A stretch of DNA of 64,000 nt from Alphaproteobacteria bacterium (GTDB lineage Bacteria; Pseudomonadota; Alphaproteobacteria; UBA3830). The stretch spans positions 29,459-93,458 of the forward strand of contig JAGCFW010000008.1 in the NCBI GenBank assembly GCA_017649895.1, in the 5' to 3' direction. Within the stretch, counting starts at the first letter, position 1, and each line of letters begins with the position of its first letter. The translations under genes and the position numbers were made by a program. This document shows positions 8,350 through 17,632 of the stretch, piece after piece. Under the pieces are notes generated by a model. It made no database searches. It was given only the letters and a program-made list of their open reading frames with translations, and was not told where the DNA came from.

Positions 8350-9696
8350 TTACTTTTCCGCCACAAGGTTTTCATCGGAAATATCCGAGCAGCGATAACT
8401 TCCCTTGCCGAATTCAGGATATTCCTGTTCAAACAAGCAATGCCAAAACAAATCGTGGTCTCCGTTCATTTTCAAATACTCAACTACAAATATGTACAAT
8501 TCCTCAGGACTTAATACTTCCTCGTTTACTTTAAATTTTGCGTTAATTCCCAGATATATTGGTCTGATAATACCGTATCTGTGCGCTAAATACGATGATT
8601 CATTTATTAAATCCCAACCGTATTTAGTAAATCCGAACATGGTACGATACACGTTATCATCCAAAAAAAAAGAGAGACATGCTTGTTTATTTGTTATAAA
8701 AAAATCTCCTAATCTTTTAGAACTACCATAGAAATATTTCGAACCCGCTCGTTGCTCTATAAGTTGAGTTTGTTTGCATGTACTATCCTCTTCGACACTT
8801 AGGGCATATATTAATTGATGTAAAAAAATCACTTCTTTCGGAATGGTGCCTGTATTTACTGAAAATTCTGGTTTTTCCACGCTGCTTTTAGGGTTTATTC
8901 GCAAAAACAGTCCGGTATGTTGTTCTTTAAACCATTTTGGTGAAAACATCATAAATTTATCGCTTTTCGGGTATTTTTTATATTTATCGAAGAGCATTTG
9001 TTCGGTACCTTTCAAATATCTCCATATGCTGCTGTTGGTGGTATATGCCAAACCTGTTTCTCTGTTTTTTACCGGAATAAAAGTTAACTTAGGCAATTTT
9101 TTGGTTCCCCCCTTGTACCTGGATATTGCGATTCGCAGAACTTCGCATCCTACCGGGTCTTTTGTTAATTCTGATATGCATTTTCTAAATTCTTCCCTCA
9201 TTTGTTTCGTAAAATCGAGAGGATTTAAATTTAAAAATATATTTGTTATGGCATGCGTTTTTAGTCCGTAGCGACTTTCTTTCTCGTTGTAAATCAATAC
9301 ATCTCCTGAGCTCGGATGTATCCCTATGTTTGTGCCTGATTCAGCAAAAATTATATCTTCACCGTTATCCAGCCTACCCACAGATATTCCTCTAAGCCTT
9401 TCAGGTCTTTTTTTAAATGAAAAATTGCAGCAGGTTTTCATAAACTGATCTACCAGCGATTGTTGATTTTTTTCTTTAGTATTTTCTGGATTCCAAGTGG
9501 ATCTATACATTTCTAATTCTCGTTCAGTTGTCAAAGAATTTACAATCGGCCATTCAGAAAGCGGCATTTTTACGTCGAAAGATTTTTCGACGTTGTTATT
9601 GACACCCGACCAGAACATAGCCTGAATATCTGCGCAACAAAAAAACACTAATATAACCACAAATTTGAGCACAGTTTGACTTTTAAATACCTTCAT
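8350..9696 (-). CDS. Exported protein of unknown function
   Basis: No family recognised. ATG 9696 (reading leftwards) is preferred over an in-frame GTG at 9705 because the ribosome-binding site AGAGGTG lies just upstream of the ATG. The first ~25 residues form a signal peptide with a hydrophobic core (VLKFVVILVFFCCADIQA) giving a mature protein of about 420 residues with no obvious repeats, membrane segments or catalytic motif. It is transcribed divergently from the coiled-coil protein at 9854, across a 157-base AT-rich gap that contains a GTTAAC-N5-GCTAAC motif. Probably a secreted or envelope protein. Confidence 0.75.
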   Translation of the reverse strand: MKVFKSQTVLKFVVILVFFCCADIQAMFWSGVNNNVEKSFDVKMPLSEWPIVNSLTTERELEMYRSTWNPENTKEKNQQSLVDQFMKTCCNFSFKKRPERLRGISVGRLDNGEDIIFAESGTNIGIHPSSGDVLIYNEKESRYGLKTHAITNIFLNLNPLDFTKQMREEFRKCISELTKDPVGCEVLRIAISRYKGGTKKLPKLTFIPVKNRETGLAYTTNSSIWRYLKGTEQMLFDKYKKYPKSDKFMMFSPKWFKEQHTGLFLRINPKSSVEKPEFSVNTGTIPKEVIFLHQLIYALSVEEDSTCKQTQLIEQRAGSKYFYGSSKRLGDFFITNKQACLSFFLDDNVYRTMFGFTKYGWDLINESSYLAHRYGIIRPIYLGINAKFKVNEEVLSPEELYIFVVEYLKMNGDHDLFWHCLFEQEYPEFGKGSYRCSDISDENLVAEK

Positions 9697-9853
9697 TTTA
9701 ATCACCTCTAAAATATCCGCCCTACTTTAACAGTTTTTTGTTAACAATTCGCTAACTAATTAAAATTTAAAATAAAAAAATATCAAAAAATTAACGAATT
9801 ATTAATCAGTTAAGAGTAATCTGAGATGTAGACTTATAGATAGGAGGAATATT

Positions 9854-11425
9854 ATGAAATTAAAAGTCTTAGGTATGTGCGCGATCGCATCATTACTGTA
9901 CGGAGAAAATGTTTTTGCTTATGGGGCTTCGCCGGCAATCGGAGGTGATTCTCAAAATTTAAATGACACTAATGCGACAACTACACAGGATGAAAATTCG
10001 AACGTTTCTGAAAATATTACAAATTACGGTACAGCCACAACGCAAAATTCGCGGTGGATTCATGCCAAAAACAGGAATAATGCAAGGAAAAACGAAAAAA
10101 GAAGAGCAAACTCCAATGCAAGGAGAAACGAAAAAAGAAGAGCAAACTCCATAGATAATTCACAAACCCCACATACAGATCAAAATCTGTTCAATGTTTT
10201 TGCTGATTTGGAAGATGTATCTGATTGGGAAGATGTATCTGATTCCCAGAATCAGCCATATAATCAGAGTGAGAATTTGCACAAAGAAACATTTATCCTT
10301 GTTGAAAAGCTTGTCGAGCAGGACGCGAATGTTTTTTCGCGTCTGATACAAGAGGTAGGAAAGCACGAAGATGACGTGTCTTTATACTATCAAGAAGAAA
10401 AAAAAATGAATACAAGGGATCGGTTAAAAAAGGCTAAAGACCTCAAAAAAAGCAACAAGGATCTGATTGCTGTGCTGGATGAGACCATCGCAAATTTTGA
10501 GGATCTTCAGAAAATTTTGCAAGATCTGAAAATAAATGAGAAAATTATATGGCTTAAAGATAAGCACGCAAAAATTGAGTCATTGCTGAAAGACGTAGAC
10601 ATAGGAGATCTGGAGAACCTGGTAGATGAGAGATTCCAGAGAAGAGAGCAAAAGAAAGCAGCAAAGGCCGAAAAGATAAAGAAAAAAGAGGAAAGCAGAC
10701 GTCCTTCTGAACGGGCCGGACAAGATATTGATTTGCAGGCGATCAACAGATACCTCGGTGATTTATTCAAGTTTATTGAAATGATCGGTCTTCGCAAGCC
10801 TGACTTTAACTCTTTGATAACACACGGAAACTCCTGTTTTGACCATAAAAACGGTCTTATGTTCGATCCGGGACAAAACGGAGTGGATCCGATGTCGAAA
10901 AATATCTTAAAGCAGATTTACGAAGTTAGCTCCCCTGAAGCTGAAGAGGCTTGGTCTGAAACAAAAGAAATGATCAGGAAAGCATACGAGTTTGTATCAG
11001 CATTCTCATCTGAAAGAAGTAAATTAAATGAGGAAATATCTAAAGCAAAGGAAAAAATCGCAAAATCAAGCAAAGCTTTGGCCAAGAAAACAAAACTAGA
11101 GAACGATCTTCGAAATAATAAGAGACTTCCACAAAAGCAGAAAGAATCGAAAGAGCAAGAAATAGCAGAATTAAACAATCAGATTATTTCTACTTCAGAG
11201 GAAAGGATAACCTTAGATGACTTGGAAAAGAAAGAGTCGAGAGTTAAAGAGTTAGAAAATATGATTTCAGGTGCGTACAGAGACTTGAAACTGGAAAACC
11301 TTGAATCAAAAATCAAGACCTTGAGTGGGAATGTTGCCAGATTACTTAAGCAGCAGTCCAGTATAGATGAGAAAAAAAGAAAAGAGGAAGAGCAAAAGAA
11401 AAAAATGGAAGAAGCGATAAAGTGA
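9854..11425 (+). CDS. Exported coiled-coil protein of unknown function
   Basis: 523 residues beginning with a signal peptide ending in VFA; the start has an excellent ribosome-binding site (TAGGAGG, 9841-9847). Residues about 75-98 contain a doubled basic unit, NARKNEKRRANS then NARRNEKRRANS, encoded by near-identical 36-base direct repeats (10077-10150). A second small duplication, EDVSDWEDVSDS, follows. The C-terminal half is strongly coiled-coil and Lys/Glu-rich. No enzyme motif is visible. The arrangement (signal peptide, low-complexity linker, long helices) matches the other exported proteins in the window and suggests a host-directed or envelope role, which is inference. Confidence 0.8.
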   Translation: MKLKVLGMCAIASLLYGENVFAYGASPAIGGDSQNLNDTNATTTQDENSNVSENITNYGTATTQNSRWIHAKNRNNARKNEKRRANSNARRNEKRRANSIDNSQTPHTDQNLFNVFADLEDVSDWEDVSDSQNQPYNQSENLHKETFILVEKLVEQDANVFSRLIQEVGKHEDDVSLYYQEEKKMNTRDRLKKAKDLKKSNKDLIAVLDETIANFEDLQKILQDLKINEKIIWLKDKHAKIESLLKDVDIGDLENLVDERFQRREQKKAAKAEKIKKKEESRRPSERAGQDIDLQAINRYLGDLFKFIEMIGLRKPDFNSLITHGNSCFDHKNGLMFDPGQNGVDPMSKNILKQIYEVSSPEAEEAWSETKEMIRKAYEFVSAFSSERSKLNEEISKAKEKIAKSSKALAKKTKLENDLRNNKRLPQKQKESKEQEIAELNNQIISTSEERITLDDLEKKESRVKELENMISGAYRDLKLENLESKIKTLSGNVARLLKQQSSIDEKKRKEEEQKKKMEEAIK

Positions 11426-11467
11426 GAGGAGTTAGGTGAAGGAAACGGATACGAGGAATAAAAAATA

Positions 11468-11512
11468 CCGGTTCTGAAATAGATAAGTTATGTTCGGGAC
11501 CGGAATTTTTTT
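11468..11512 (+). terminator. Terminator after the coiled-coil gene
   Basis: Stem of 11 pairs including G-U pairs between CCGGTTCTGAA and TTCGGGACCGG, followed by AATTTTTTT. Confidence 0.75.
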
Positions 11513-11584
11513 ACCCGAAGCGCAGCTCTCGCAAAGGTACGAAAAAGGCGTAAAATGTGAAAAACTATGGAATTGCGAAAAAAT

Positions 11585-12451
11585 TTACAACTTAAAAAGA
11601 CACCTTAATTTTGCAGAACGAGATTTCGGATTTGCCTCGATTTCTTCCTCGCTCGGGACAATCGGCTTTTTTGTAACTATTTGAAAATCAAGTCTCTGCT
11701 GCCCGCACTCTTTGAAAAACGACTTAACGATGCGATCCTCAAGGGAATGAAAGCTCACCACGACGATTTTTCCGCCCGAATTCAGCAGTTCCAAAGATTC
11801 GTTCAGGATAATTTTCAGCTCTTCCAATTCTCTGTTTACAAAAATTCTCAACGCCTGAAAGGTTTTCGTCGCCTGATCAATTTTTCCCGTTCGTCTCACG
11901 CAGGAGCGCACAGCATTCGCCAGGTCTTCCGCGGTTTTGATGCTGCGTAAATTTTTCTTGATGCTCTTCGCTATGCGCCTGGAAAATCTCTCCTCGCTGA
12001 ATGTGTAGATTATGTTTGCGAGTTGCTCCTCGGAACAACGATGAATGATGTCCATGGCCGTTTCGTCACACAGCCCCATTGTCATATCGACACTGCCCTT
12101 GGATTTGAAAGAAAATCCGCGAGATTCGTCCTCCAACTGAAAATTCGACAACCCTAAATCGAGAACAATCCCGTCAAGTTTTTGAATATTTCGCTGCGCC
12201 AAAACTTTTTTGATATCGCTGAATTTTGAATGAGAAAAAGAAAATCTTGAAGGGAATTCCGCATGCAATTTCTTCGCTATGGGGATCACCAATTCGTCGC
12301 GGTCGCAGGCGATGACTGAGCAATCTGCCTTTTCCAAAATCGCCCTGGAATATCCGCCACCGCCGAAAGTTCCGTCGAAATAGATTTTACCGTCGGACGG
12401 ATCTAAAAAATTCAAAACTTCATTTAACAAAACCGGAATATGCTCACTCAT
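11585..12451 (-). CDS. rsmH: 16S rRNA (cytosine-1402-N4)-methyltransferase RsmH (MraW)
   Basis: Methylates N4 of C1402 in the ribosomal decoding centre using SAM. Family features are clear: start MSEHIPVLLNEVL, SAM motif FDGTFGGGGYSRAIL, DGIVLDLGLSNFQLEDESRGFSF, and a C-terminal RIVKSFFKE segment. 288 residues is a normal length. In most bacteria rsmH heads the dcw cell-wall cluster and follows mraZ; here neither mraZ nor ftsL/ftsI flanks it, so it appears to be detached. The start codon overlaps the stop of a tiny upstream frame in an ATGA arrangement. Confidence 0.94.
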   Translation of the reverse strand: MSEHIPVLLNEVLNFLDPSDGKIYFDGTFGGGGYSRAILEKADCSVIACDRDELVIPIAKKLHAEFPSRFSFSHSKFSDIKKVLAQRNIQKLDGIVLDLGLSNFQLEDESRGFSFKSKGSVDMTMGLCDETAMDIIHRCSEEQLANIIYTFSEERFSRRIAKSIKKNLRSIKTAEDLANAVRSCVRRTGKIDQATKTFQALRIFVNRELEELKIILNESLELLNSGGKIVVVSFHSLEDRIVKSFFKECGQQRLDFQIVTKKPIVPSEEEIEANPKSRSAKLRCLFKL

Positions 12452-12614
12452 TTTTTACAACTACCACAACCTTTGGGATACCTACGAAAACTAAACCCCT
12501 CTCTGCGAAATTATAGTCCGCCCCCAAAAATATGTACATAATTATCTCGGTAATTTTGAAAAAGCAAAATTTAAGCGCAGTGCCACACGGAATTTTTTGT
12601 TTGTGATCTGCCAT
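12444..12614 (-). CDS. Possible small protein upstream of rsmH
   Basis: A 56-codon frame beginning MADHKQK and ending PKVVVVVKNE, whose TGA overlaps the rsmH ATG (ATGA), as in translational coupling. It has no similarity I recognise and is not MraZ, although it sits where mraZ usually does. Its 5' end lies on top of the divergent parA promoter. It may be a decayed gene or simply leader sequence; low confidence. Confidence 0.25.
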   Translation of the reverse strand: MADHKQKIPCGTALKFCFFKITEIIMYIFLGADYNFAERGLVFVGIPKVVVVVKNE

Positions 12615-12629
12615 TCGACGAAGTATAAT
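12601..12629 (+). promoter_or_regulatory. Promoter of parAB
   Basis: TTGTGA at 12601-12606, a 17-base spacer, and a perfect TATAAT at 12624-12629. The predicted transcription start (about 12636) lies downstream of the in-frame ATG 12634, which argues for translation from ATG 12655. Confidence 0.75.
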
Positions 12630-12654
12630 TCCGATGCGTTCTGAGAAAGAAGAG

Positions 12655-13419
12655 ATGAAGACTATTGCGGTTATCAATCAAAAGGGCGGAGTAGGTAAAA
12701 CTACGACGACGATAAATCTGGCAACGGCTTTGGCGGCTGCAGAGAAAAAAGTTCTTGTTGTGGATCTTGATCCGCAGGGAAATGCTTCCACCGGATTGGG
12801 AATGCCAAAAGTGCGTGGAGTGGAGAGCAGTTATGGAGTTCTGCTCGGATTGGTTCAGCCGAAGGATGTCATTCAGGAGACTTATGTAAAGGGACTGTGT
12901 GTAATTTCCTCCACGATAGATTTGGCGGCGGCCGAGGTTGAATTGTTTCAGCAAAACGATCGCGAAGGCAGACTCAAAGCAGCCCTGTCCAATCTGGATT
13001 TCGATTACGTATTTATTGATTGCCCACCGGGATTCGGGTTGATAAATATAAATTCCCTGAATGCCTCGAACAAAATTATCATTCCGCTGCAGTGTGAATT
13101 TTACGCGTTGGAAGGATTGACTCAGTTGTTTAATACGATTCAGAGCGTGCGCAGCACCATCAATAAGGATCTGATGGTCGGTGGAATTTTGCTCACAATG
13201 TACGATCGCCGCAACAATTTAAGCCGCACGATTGAAGATGACGTGAGAAATCATTTCGGAAATCTGGTTTTTGACACGGTAATTCCGCGAAATGTCCGCA
13301 TAAGCGAGGCCGCGTCTTATGGACGTCCTGTAATACTCCATGATATAAGATCAAGTGGGGCGATATCATACATAGAATTAGCCCGCGAATTTTTGAGAAG
13401 GGAATCAAATGGCGAATAA
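12655..13419 (+). CDS. parA: Chromosome partitioning ATPase ParA
   Basis: Walker-type ATPase that moves ParB-parS complexes during chromosome segregation. The deviant Walker A motif QKGGVGKTTTTINLA starts at residue 9, and Walker B (FIDCPPG) and DLDPQGNAS are intact. The 254-residue form starting at ATG 12655 has the usual family N-terminus (MKTIAVINQKGG); an upstream ATG at 12634 adds seven residues but lies before the likely transcription start. parB overlaps its end by 11 bases. The parS-like sites in rsmG (1019-1161) are the presumed centromere. Confidence 0.95.
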   Translation: MKTIAVINQKGGVGKTTTTINLATALAAAEKKVLVVDLDPQGNASTGLGMPKVRGVESSYGVLLGLVQPKDVIQETYVKGLCVISSTIDLAAAEVELFQQNDREGRLKAALSNLDFDYVFIDCPPGFGLININSLNASNKIIIPLQCEFYALEGLTQLFNTIQSVRSTINKDLMVGGILLTMYDRRNNLSRTIEDDVRNHFGNLVFDTVIPRNVRISEAASYGRPVILHDIRSSGAISYIELAREFLRRESNGE

Positions 13420-14296
13420 GAGTCTCGGGCGTGGTCTGTCAGCCTTTTTGCAAACTGAATTGGATATGGATTCCTCTCCTGCGAACAACAGTGGCGTCGT
13501 GAAAATCAGCTTGGATAAAATAGAGGCAAATCCTTATCAGCCGCGGCAATTTTTTGATAACGAACAACTGCAGTCGTTGGCGGCTTCCATAAAGAGAAAG
13601 GGAGTTTTTCAGCCGATTTTGGTTCAGAAGCTGGCGGACGGAGCTTATCAGTTGGTGGCGGGCGAAAGGCGTATGCGCGCATCTCAAATTGCAGGATTGA
13701 CTGAAATTCCGGCGATCATCACGAATTTTTCGAAAGAAGAGCAGCTGGAAATTGCGATTCTCGAAAATGTACAACGAGAAAATTTAAATCCGATCGAAGA
13801 GGCGGAGGGATACAAGCGATTGCTGGACGAATTCGATCATACTCAGGAACAGCTGTCAGAAATTATAGGCAAGAGTCGCAGTCATATTTCCAATGTAATG
13901 AGGCTGTTAAATCTTCCCGACGACGTCAAGCAGATGATCAAGGAAGGAAATCTATCTTTCGGGCACGCGCGAGCATTGGTGACTTCCGATGACGCCTCGG
14001 CGATGGCTCAAAAAGTACTGGATAATTCTTTGAATGTACGTGACACGGAAAAACTGGTAAAGCGTCGGAAAAATCCGCAGTCGGACTCACAGTGTTCTGA
14101 AAAAAAACGAGATGCTTCTCTTTATGAGTTGTCCTCCTATGTCGATCCGGAAGTTCTGAATATATCTCATCAAATCGAGCAACTCTCAGGTTTGAAAACA
14201 AATATAAAATTGGAAGGAAATAACAGAGGAATTATCGAGTTGAGCTTTGAAAATTTCAGCCAACTTGATAAATTTATACAGAAAATAAATTATTAG
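13409..14296 (+). CDS. parB: Chromosome partitioning protein ParB
   Basis: CTPase and DNA clamp that loads at parS. Family signatures are present: N-terminal RGLSAFL, the NPYQPRQFF segment, the CTP-binding GERRMRAS motif, NVQRENLNPIEEAEGYKRLL, and a helix-turn-helix around QEQLSEIIGKSRSHISNVMRL. 295 residues is the usual size. Translated from an ATG inside the parA end, so the two are coupled. It lies on the same strand as rsmG but separated from it by exported-protein genes. Confidence 0.95.
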   Translation: MANKSLGRGLSAFLQTELDMDSSPANNSGVVKISLDKIEANPYQPRQFFDNEQLQSLAASIKRKGVFQPILVQKLADGAYQLVAGERRMRASQIAGLTEIPAIITNFSKEEQLEIAILENVQRENLNPIEEAEGYKRLLDEFDHTQEQLSEIIGKSRSHISNVMRLLNLPDDVKQMIKEGNLSFGHARALVTSDDASAMAQKVLDNSLNVRDTEKLVKRRKNPQSDSQCSEKKRDASLYELSSYVDPEVLNISHQIEQLSGLKTNIKLEGNNRGIIELSFENFSQLDKFIQKINY

Positions 14297-14304
14297 GCGA
14301 GAAA

Positions 14305-15867
14305 ATGAGTGTAGTAAAATCAGCGTTTACGGTCGGGGCCTTCACCCTTTTCAGTAGGTTTATGGGGTATGCTCGAGAGTGTATTGTTGCCGCGGTTATG
14401 GGTGCGGGCATGCATACGGACTGCTTTATGGTTGCGGCGAAATTGGCCAATATTTTTCGCAGAATTTTTGCGGAAGGAGCCTTTAACGCATCGTTTCTTC
14501 CGAGATTTTCCAATGTTCTTCACAAGGACGGAAAGGACAGCGCGAACAAGGTTTTGTCTGATGTATTCAGTTGCTTGTTGATAATCCTGACGATATTTGT
14601 CATGATGGTCTTAATATTTTTTCCGTCAGTAGTACAAGTTGCAGCCAAGGGGTTTGACGTTCTCAGCGAAAAGTTTGGTCTGACAGTAAGACTTGGGCGA
14701 ATTTGCTTTCCGTATTTGATTTTTATTTCCTTAAGTTCGATGTGCTCGGGAGTGCTGAACACGATGAACAAATTCGCTTTGCCGGCGGCTTTACATTGCT
14801 TGCCAAGCGTAATCGTCGGAATAAGCTTGATTGTCTGCTACTTCCTCGGTCTCGACAAGGACATCTCCGTTCATGTAATGGCTGTTTTCTTTTTGTTGGC
14901 GGGAATACTGCACACTTCGTTGTTGGTTTATGCGATAACGCATTACAAATTTAGGTTAAAATTCAGTTTTCATTGTTGGACATCTCACGTTAAGGACATC
15001 ATGAAAAATATGATTCCGGGAATTATCGGAGCGGGGGTATGGCAGCTGAATATGCTGGTGGACACTTCGATTTGTTCATATCTTCCGACGGGAGCTATCA
15101 CCTGTATCAACCTTGCGGACAGATTAAATCAATTTCCGCTTGCAACCCTGGGAATTGCGCTAAGCACGGCGCTGCTTCCTCTTATGTCGAACTGCTTGTC
15201 AACAAAAAATTACGAGAGAGCGGGCGAAGAGATGCAAAAGGGGCTGTTGTTTGCTTACTTTTTGACTTTTTTTGCAGCCACGATGTTGATTTCCTGCAAT
15301 GATCTGCTGGTGGCTGTGGCTTTTCAGCGTGGATTATTCGGGCCGGAAGAAGTTCAGATCACTGCGAGCGCTCTGGTTGGATTTGCTCTCGGACTTCCGT
15401 TTTATGTGCTTGCAAAGGTCTACGCAGCGGTATATTTCGCCGCCAGGGACACAAAAACCCCTGTGATTTTTGCGGCAACTTCCGTAATCATAAATTTGAT
15501 TTGCCTAATAATTTTGGTCCCGTTTTTCAAATATTTCGGATTATCCTTGTGCACATCAATATCGGCAATGGTCAATGCTTCTTTGTTAGTTTGTTTTTCG
15601 GGAAAAAAGTTGCGAGTCAATTGGTCCGTCTCATTCTTTTTCAAGATCGGAGCCCAAATTTTAGCGGCAGTAATTACATTTTTCGCGCTGCGAAGTTTTT
15701 CCGCGTTGCTTTGGACACCGGACTTGGGAGGTTCCATGCAAAAATGGCCTATCTTTATTGCGGTATTTGGTTTCGGGTGCGTCGTATATCTATTATCGCT
15801 TATGTTCTTGTTGTTGGTTACGGGACAGAAAAATTGGAAACTTTGGAAAAAAGAAGCATGGGTTTAA
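14305..15867 (+). CDS. murJ: Lipid II flippase MurJ (MviN)
   Basis: Polytopic inner-membrane MOP-superfamily transporter that flips lipid II to the periplasm. Family segments are visible: RFMGYARECIVAAVMGAG, FRRIFAEGAFNASFLPRF near the N-terminus, and FQRGLFGPEE with ALGLPFYVLAKVYAAVYFAARDTKTP in the middle. 520 residues with about 14 hydrophobic helices is normal. It begins 8 bases after parB and is probably read from the parA promoter. MurA, at the start of the window, supplies an earlier step of the same pathway. Confidence 0.94.
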   Translation: MSVVKSAFTVGAFTLFSRFMGYARECIVAAVMGAGMHTDCFMVAAKLANIFRRIFAEGAFNASFLPRFSNVLHKDGKDSANKVLSDVFSCLLIILTIFVMMVLIFFPSVVQVAAKGFDVLSEKFGLTVRLGRICFPYLIFISLSSMCSGVLNTMNKFALPAALHCLPSVIVGISLIVCYFLGLDKDISVHVMAVFFLLAGILHTSLLVYAITHYKFRLKFSFHCWTSHVKDIMKNMIPGIIGAGVWQLNMLVDTSICSYLPTGAITCINLADRLNQFPLATLGIALSTALLPLMSNCLSTKNYERAGEEMQKGLLFAYFLTFFAATMLISCNDLLVAVAFQRGLFGPEEVQITASALVGFALGLPFYVLAKVYAAVYFAARDTKTPVIFAATSVIINLICLIILVPFFKYFGLSLCTSISAMVNASLLVCFSGKKLRVNWSVSFFFKIGAQILAAVITFFALRSFSALLWTPDLGGSMQKWPIFIAVFGFGCVVYLLSLMFLLLVTGQKNWKLWKKEAWV

Positions 15868-15891
15868 TTTTTTTACCTTTATAAAAAATTG

Positions 15892-15920
15892 TTGCAATCA
15901 GCAAAGTTTATTATTATAAT
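15892..15920 (+). promoter_or_regulatory. Promoter of the ATP/ADP translocase gene
   Basis: TTGCAA at 15892-15897, 17-base spacer, TATAAT at 15915-15920, 34 bases upstream of the start codon, with an ACGGAGA ribosome-binding site between. Confidence 0.8.
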
Positions 15921-15953
15921 TAATTCGTTTTTATTAATTTACGGAGAATATAA

Positions 15954-17456
15954 ATGTCTGACGGCAAAAAAGCAGAGCCTCAGGAGTTCACTGGCTTGAG
16001 ATCGATATTCTGGCCTATTCATTCTTACGAATTGAAGAAATTCCTGCCAATGGCTTTTATGATGATGGGAATTTTATTCAATTACAGCGTTATGAGAGGG
16101 TTGAAAGATTCTTTAGTTGTTACTGATATGGGAGCAGGAACCATTCCTACTTTGAAGTTGTGGTTTGTTTTGCCTGCTGCTGTCCTGTTTATGATAGCTT
16201 ACTCAAAACTATCAAATGTATTTTCGAAAAATGGCGTGTTCTACATTGTTGTGTCATTTTTCTTGGCTTATTTCGCTTTGTTTGCTGTGGTTTTGTACCC
16301 TTGTAAAGATGCGTTGACGCCGGACCTTTTGTCGGGAGTTTCTGATGGTCTTTCGAAGACCTTTTTAACCCCGATTCAGGGATGGGTTTATTCGTCTTTC
16401 TACATAATGGCAGAGCTCTGGGGAAGCGCGATGATCAGCTTGATGTTCTGGCGCTTTGCTAACGATGTTACATCGATAAAACAGTCAAAGAGATTCTATG
16501 CAATGTTTGGATTCGTTGCCAATGGTGCTTTGATTATTTCCGGTGGTGTTCTAAAATCTGTGGGAGATATCAGGGTTGTTACCGGAATTGCTGTTGCCAT
16601 TTGTGTTTTCATCATCGCTATCTATTACTGGCTGAACAATTACGTGTTAACGGATCCTCGTTTCTATAATCCTGAGGAAATCAAGAAGCCGAAGAAGAAG
16701 GTTAAACTCAGCCTTGGCGAAAGTTTGAAATACATTGCGACTTCCAAGTACTTGGGATACATCGCTCTGTTGGTTATCTGCTACGGAATAAGCATTAACT
16801 TGGTTGAGGTTATGTGGAAAGACCAGGTAAACATGCTTTACCCGGACAAAGCACAATTCAAAGAATTCATGGGTGGATTGCAGATTTGGACCGGTATGGC
16901 AACAATTTTCTTCATGTTGGTAGGTGCTAACATTTTGCGTCGTTGCTCATGGTTTACCTCTGCAATGATGACTCCGTTGATGGTATTTTCCACCGGATTG
17001 GTCTTCTTCGGATGCATTATTTTCAAGGGAGAAATGGGTCCTATCGTCGCATCTTGCAGCTCTTTGACAGTGTTGGAGGTTATTGCTTACGCCGGATTGG
17101 CTCAGAACGTATTGGCGAAGGGAGTGAAATACTCGCTGTTCGATTCCACAAAAGAAATGAGTTACATTCCGTTGGATGACGAGTTGAAATCCAAAGGAAA
17201 AGCGGCCGTCGACGTTATTGGAGGAAGAGCCGGAAAGTCTGGTGGTGCAGCTATTAACTTCTTCTTGTTAGCTGTTGTTGCCAAAAACATCATTCCGCCA
17301 ATGGGATCGACTAAGTTGGCAGAGATAGCTCCGATTGTTGCCGTAATCTTTGCTGTATTCATGTTCGTTTGGTTCTTTGCCGTTTACGGATTGAACAAAG
17401 AGTTCTTGAAGATTACATCGCAGAAGGAGCCTAACAAGAATTCCAAGGCAGCGTAA
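15954..17456 (+). CDS. tlc: ATP/ADP translocase, nucleotide transporter of the NTT (Tlc) family
   Basis: Inner-membrane antiporter that in Rickettsia, Chlamydia and related organisms exchanges bacterial ADP for host ATP. 500 residues with about 11-12 hydrophobic segments matches the family, and characteristic stretches are present: FNYSVMRGLKDSLVVT near residue 42, WGSAMISLMFWRFAND, VEVMWKDQV and the loop DSTKEMSYIPLD. It has its own strong promoter and terminator. Its presence is the best single indication that the organism lives inside eukaryotic cells. Substrate specificity (ATP/ADP versus other nucleotides) cannot be decided from sequence alone. Confidence 0.93.
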   Translation: MSDGKKAEPQEFTGLRSIFWPIHSYELKKFLPMAFMMMGILFNYSVMRGLKDSLVVTDMGAGTIPTLKLWFVLPAAVLFMIAYSKLSNVFSKNGVFYIVVSFFLAYFALFAVVLYPCKDALTPDLLSGVSDGLSKTFLTPIQGWVYSSFYIMAELWGSAMISLMFWRFANDVTSIKQSKRFYAMFGFVANGALIISGGVLKSVGDIRVVTGIAVAICVFIIAIYYWLNNYVLTDPRFYNPEEIKKPKKKVKLSLGESLKYIATSKYLGYIALLVICYGISINLVEVMWKDQVNMLYPDKAQFKEFMGGLQIWTGMATIFFMLVGANILRRCSWFTSAMMTPLMVFSTGLVFFGCIIFKGEMGPIVASCSSLTVLEVIAYAGLAQNVLAKGVKYSLFDSTKEMSYIPLDDELKSKGKAAVDVIGGRAGKSGGAAINFFLLAVVAKNIIPPMGSTKLAEIAPIVAVIFAVFMFVWFFAVYGLNKEFLKITSQKEPNKNSKAA

Positions 17457-17481
17457 AAAGTTTTCCTTTCTTTTTGTATCT

Positions 17482-17510
17482 AAAGCCTCTTCGGAGGCTT
17501 TTTTGTTTTT
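17482..17510 (+). terminator. Terminator of the translocase gene
   Basis: AAAGCCTC-TTCG-GAGGCTTT with a stable UUCG loop, followed by TTTTGTTTTT. Confidence 0.92.
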
Positions 17511-17559
17511 TAATACTGTAGATTTTTGTCTAGTGGCAATCTAAAATTTTTACAAAATC

Positions 17560-17588
17560 TAGACAACAGAAATACAAAACCTTATAAT
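17560..17588 (+). promoter_or_regulatory. Promoter of the exported dsRBD-like protein
   Basis: TAGACA at 17560-17565, 17-base spacer and TATAAT at 17583-17588, a one-mismatch sigma-70 promoter 45 bases before the start codon. Confidence 0.75.
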
Positions 17589-17632
17589 CAGAGGCAGCAT
17601 GTTAAGTTTATGTAGTTAAAGTGAGGTCAAAA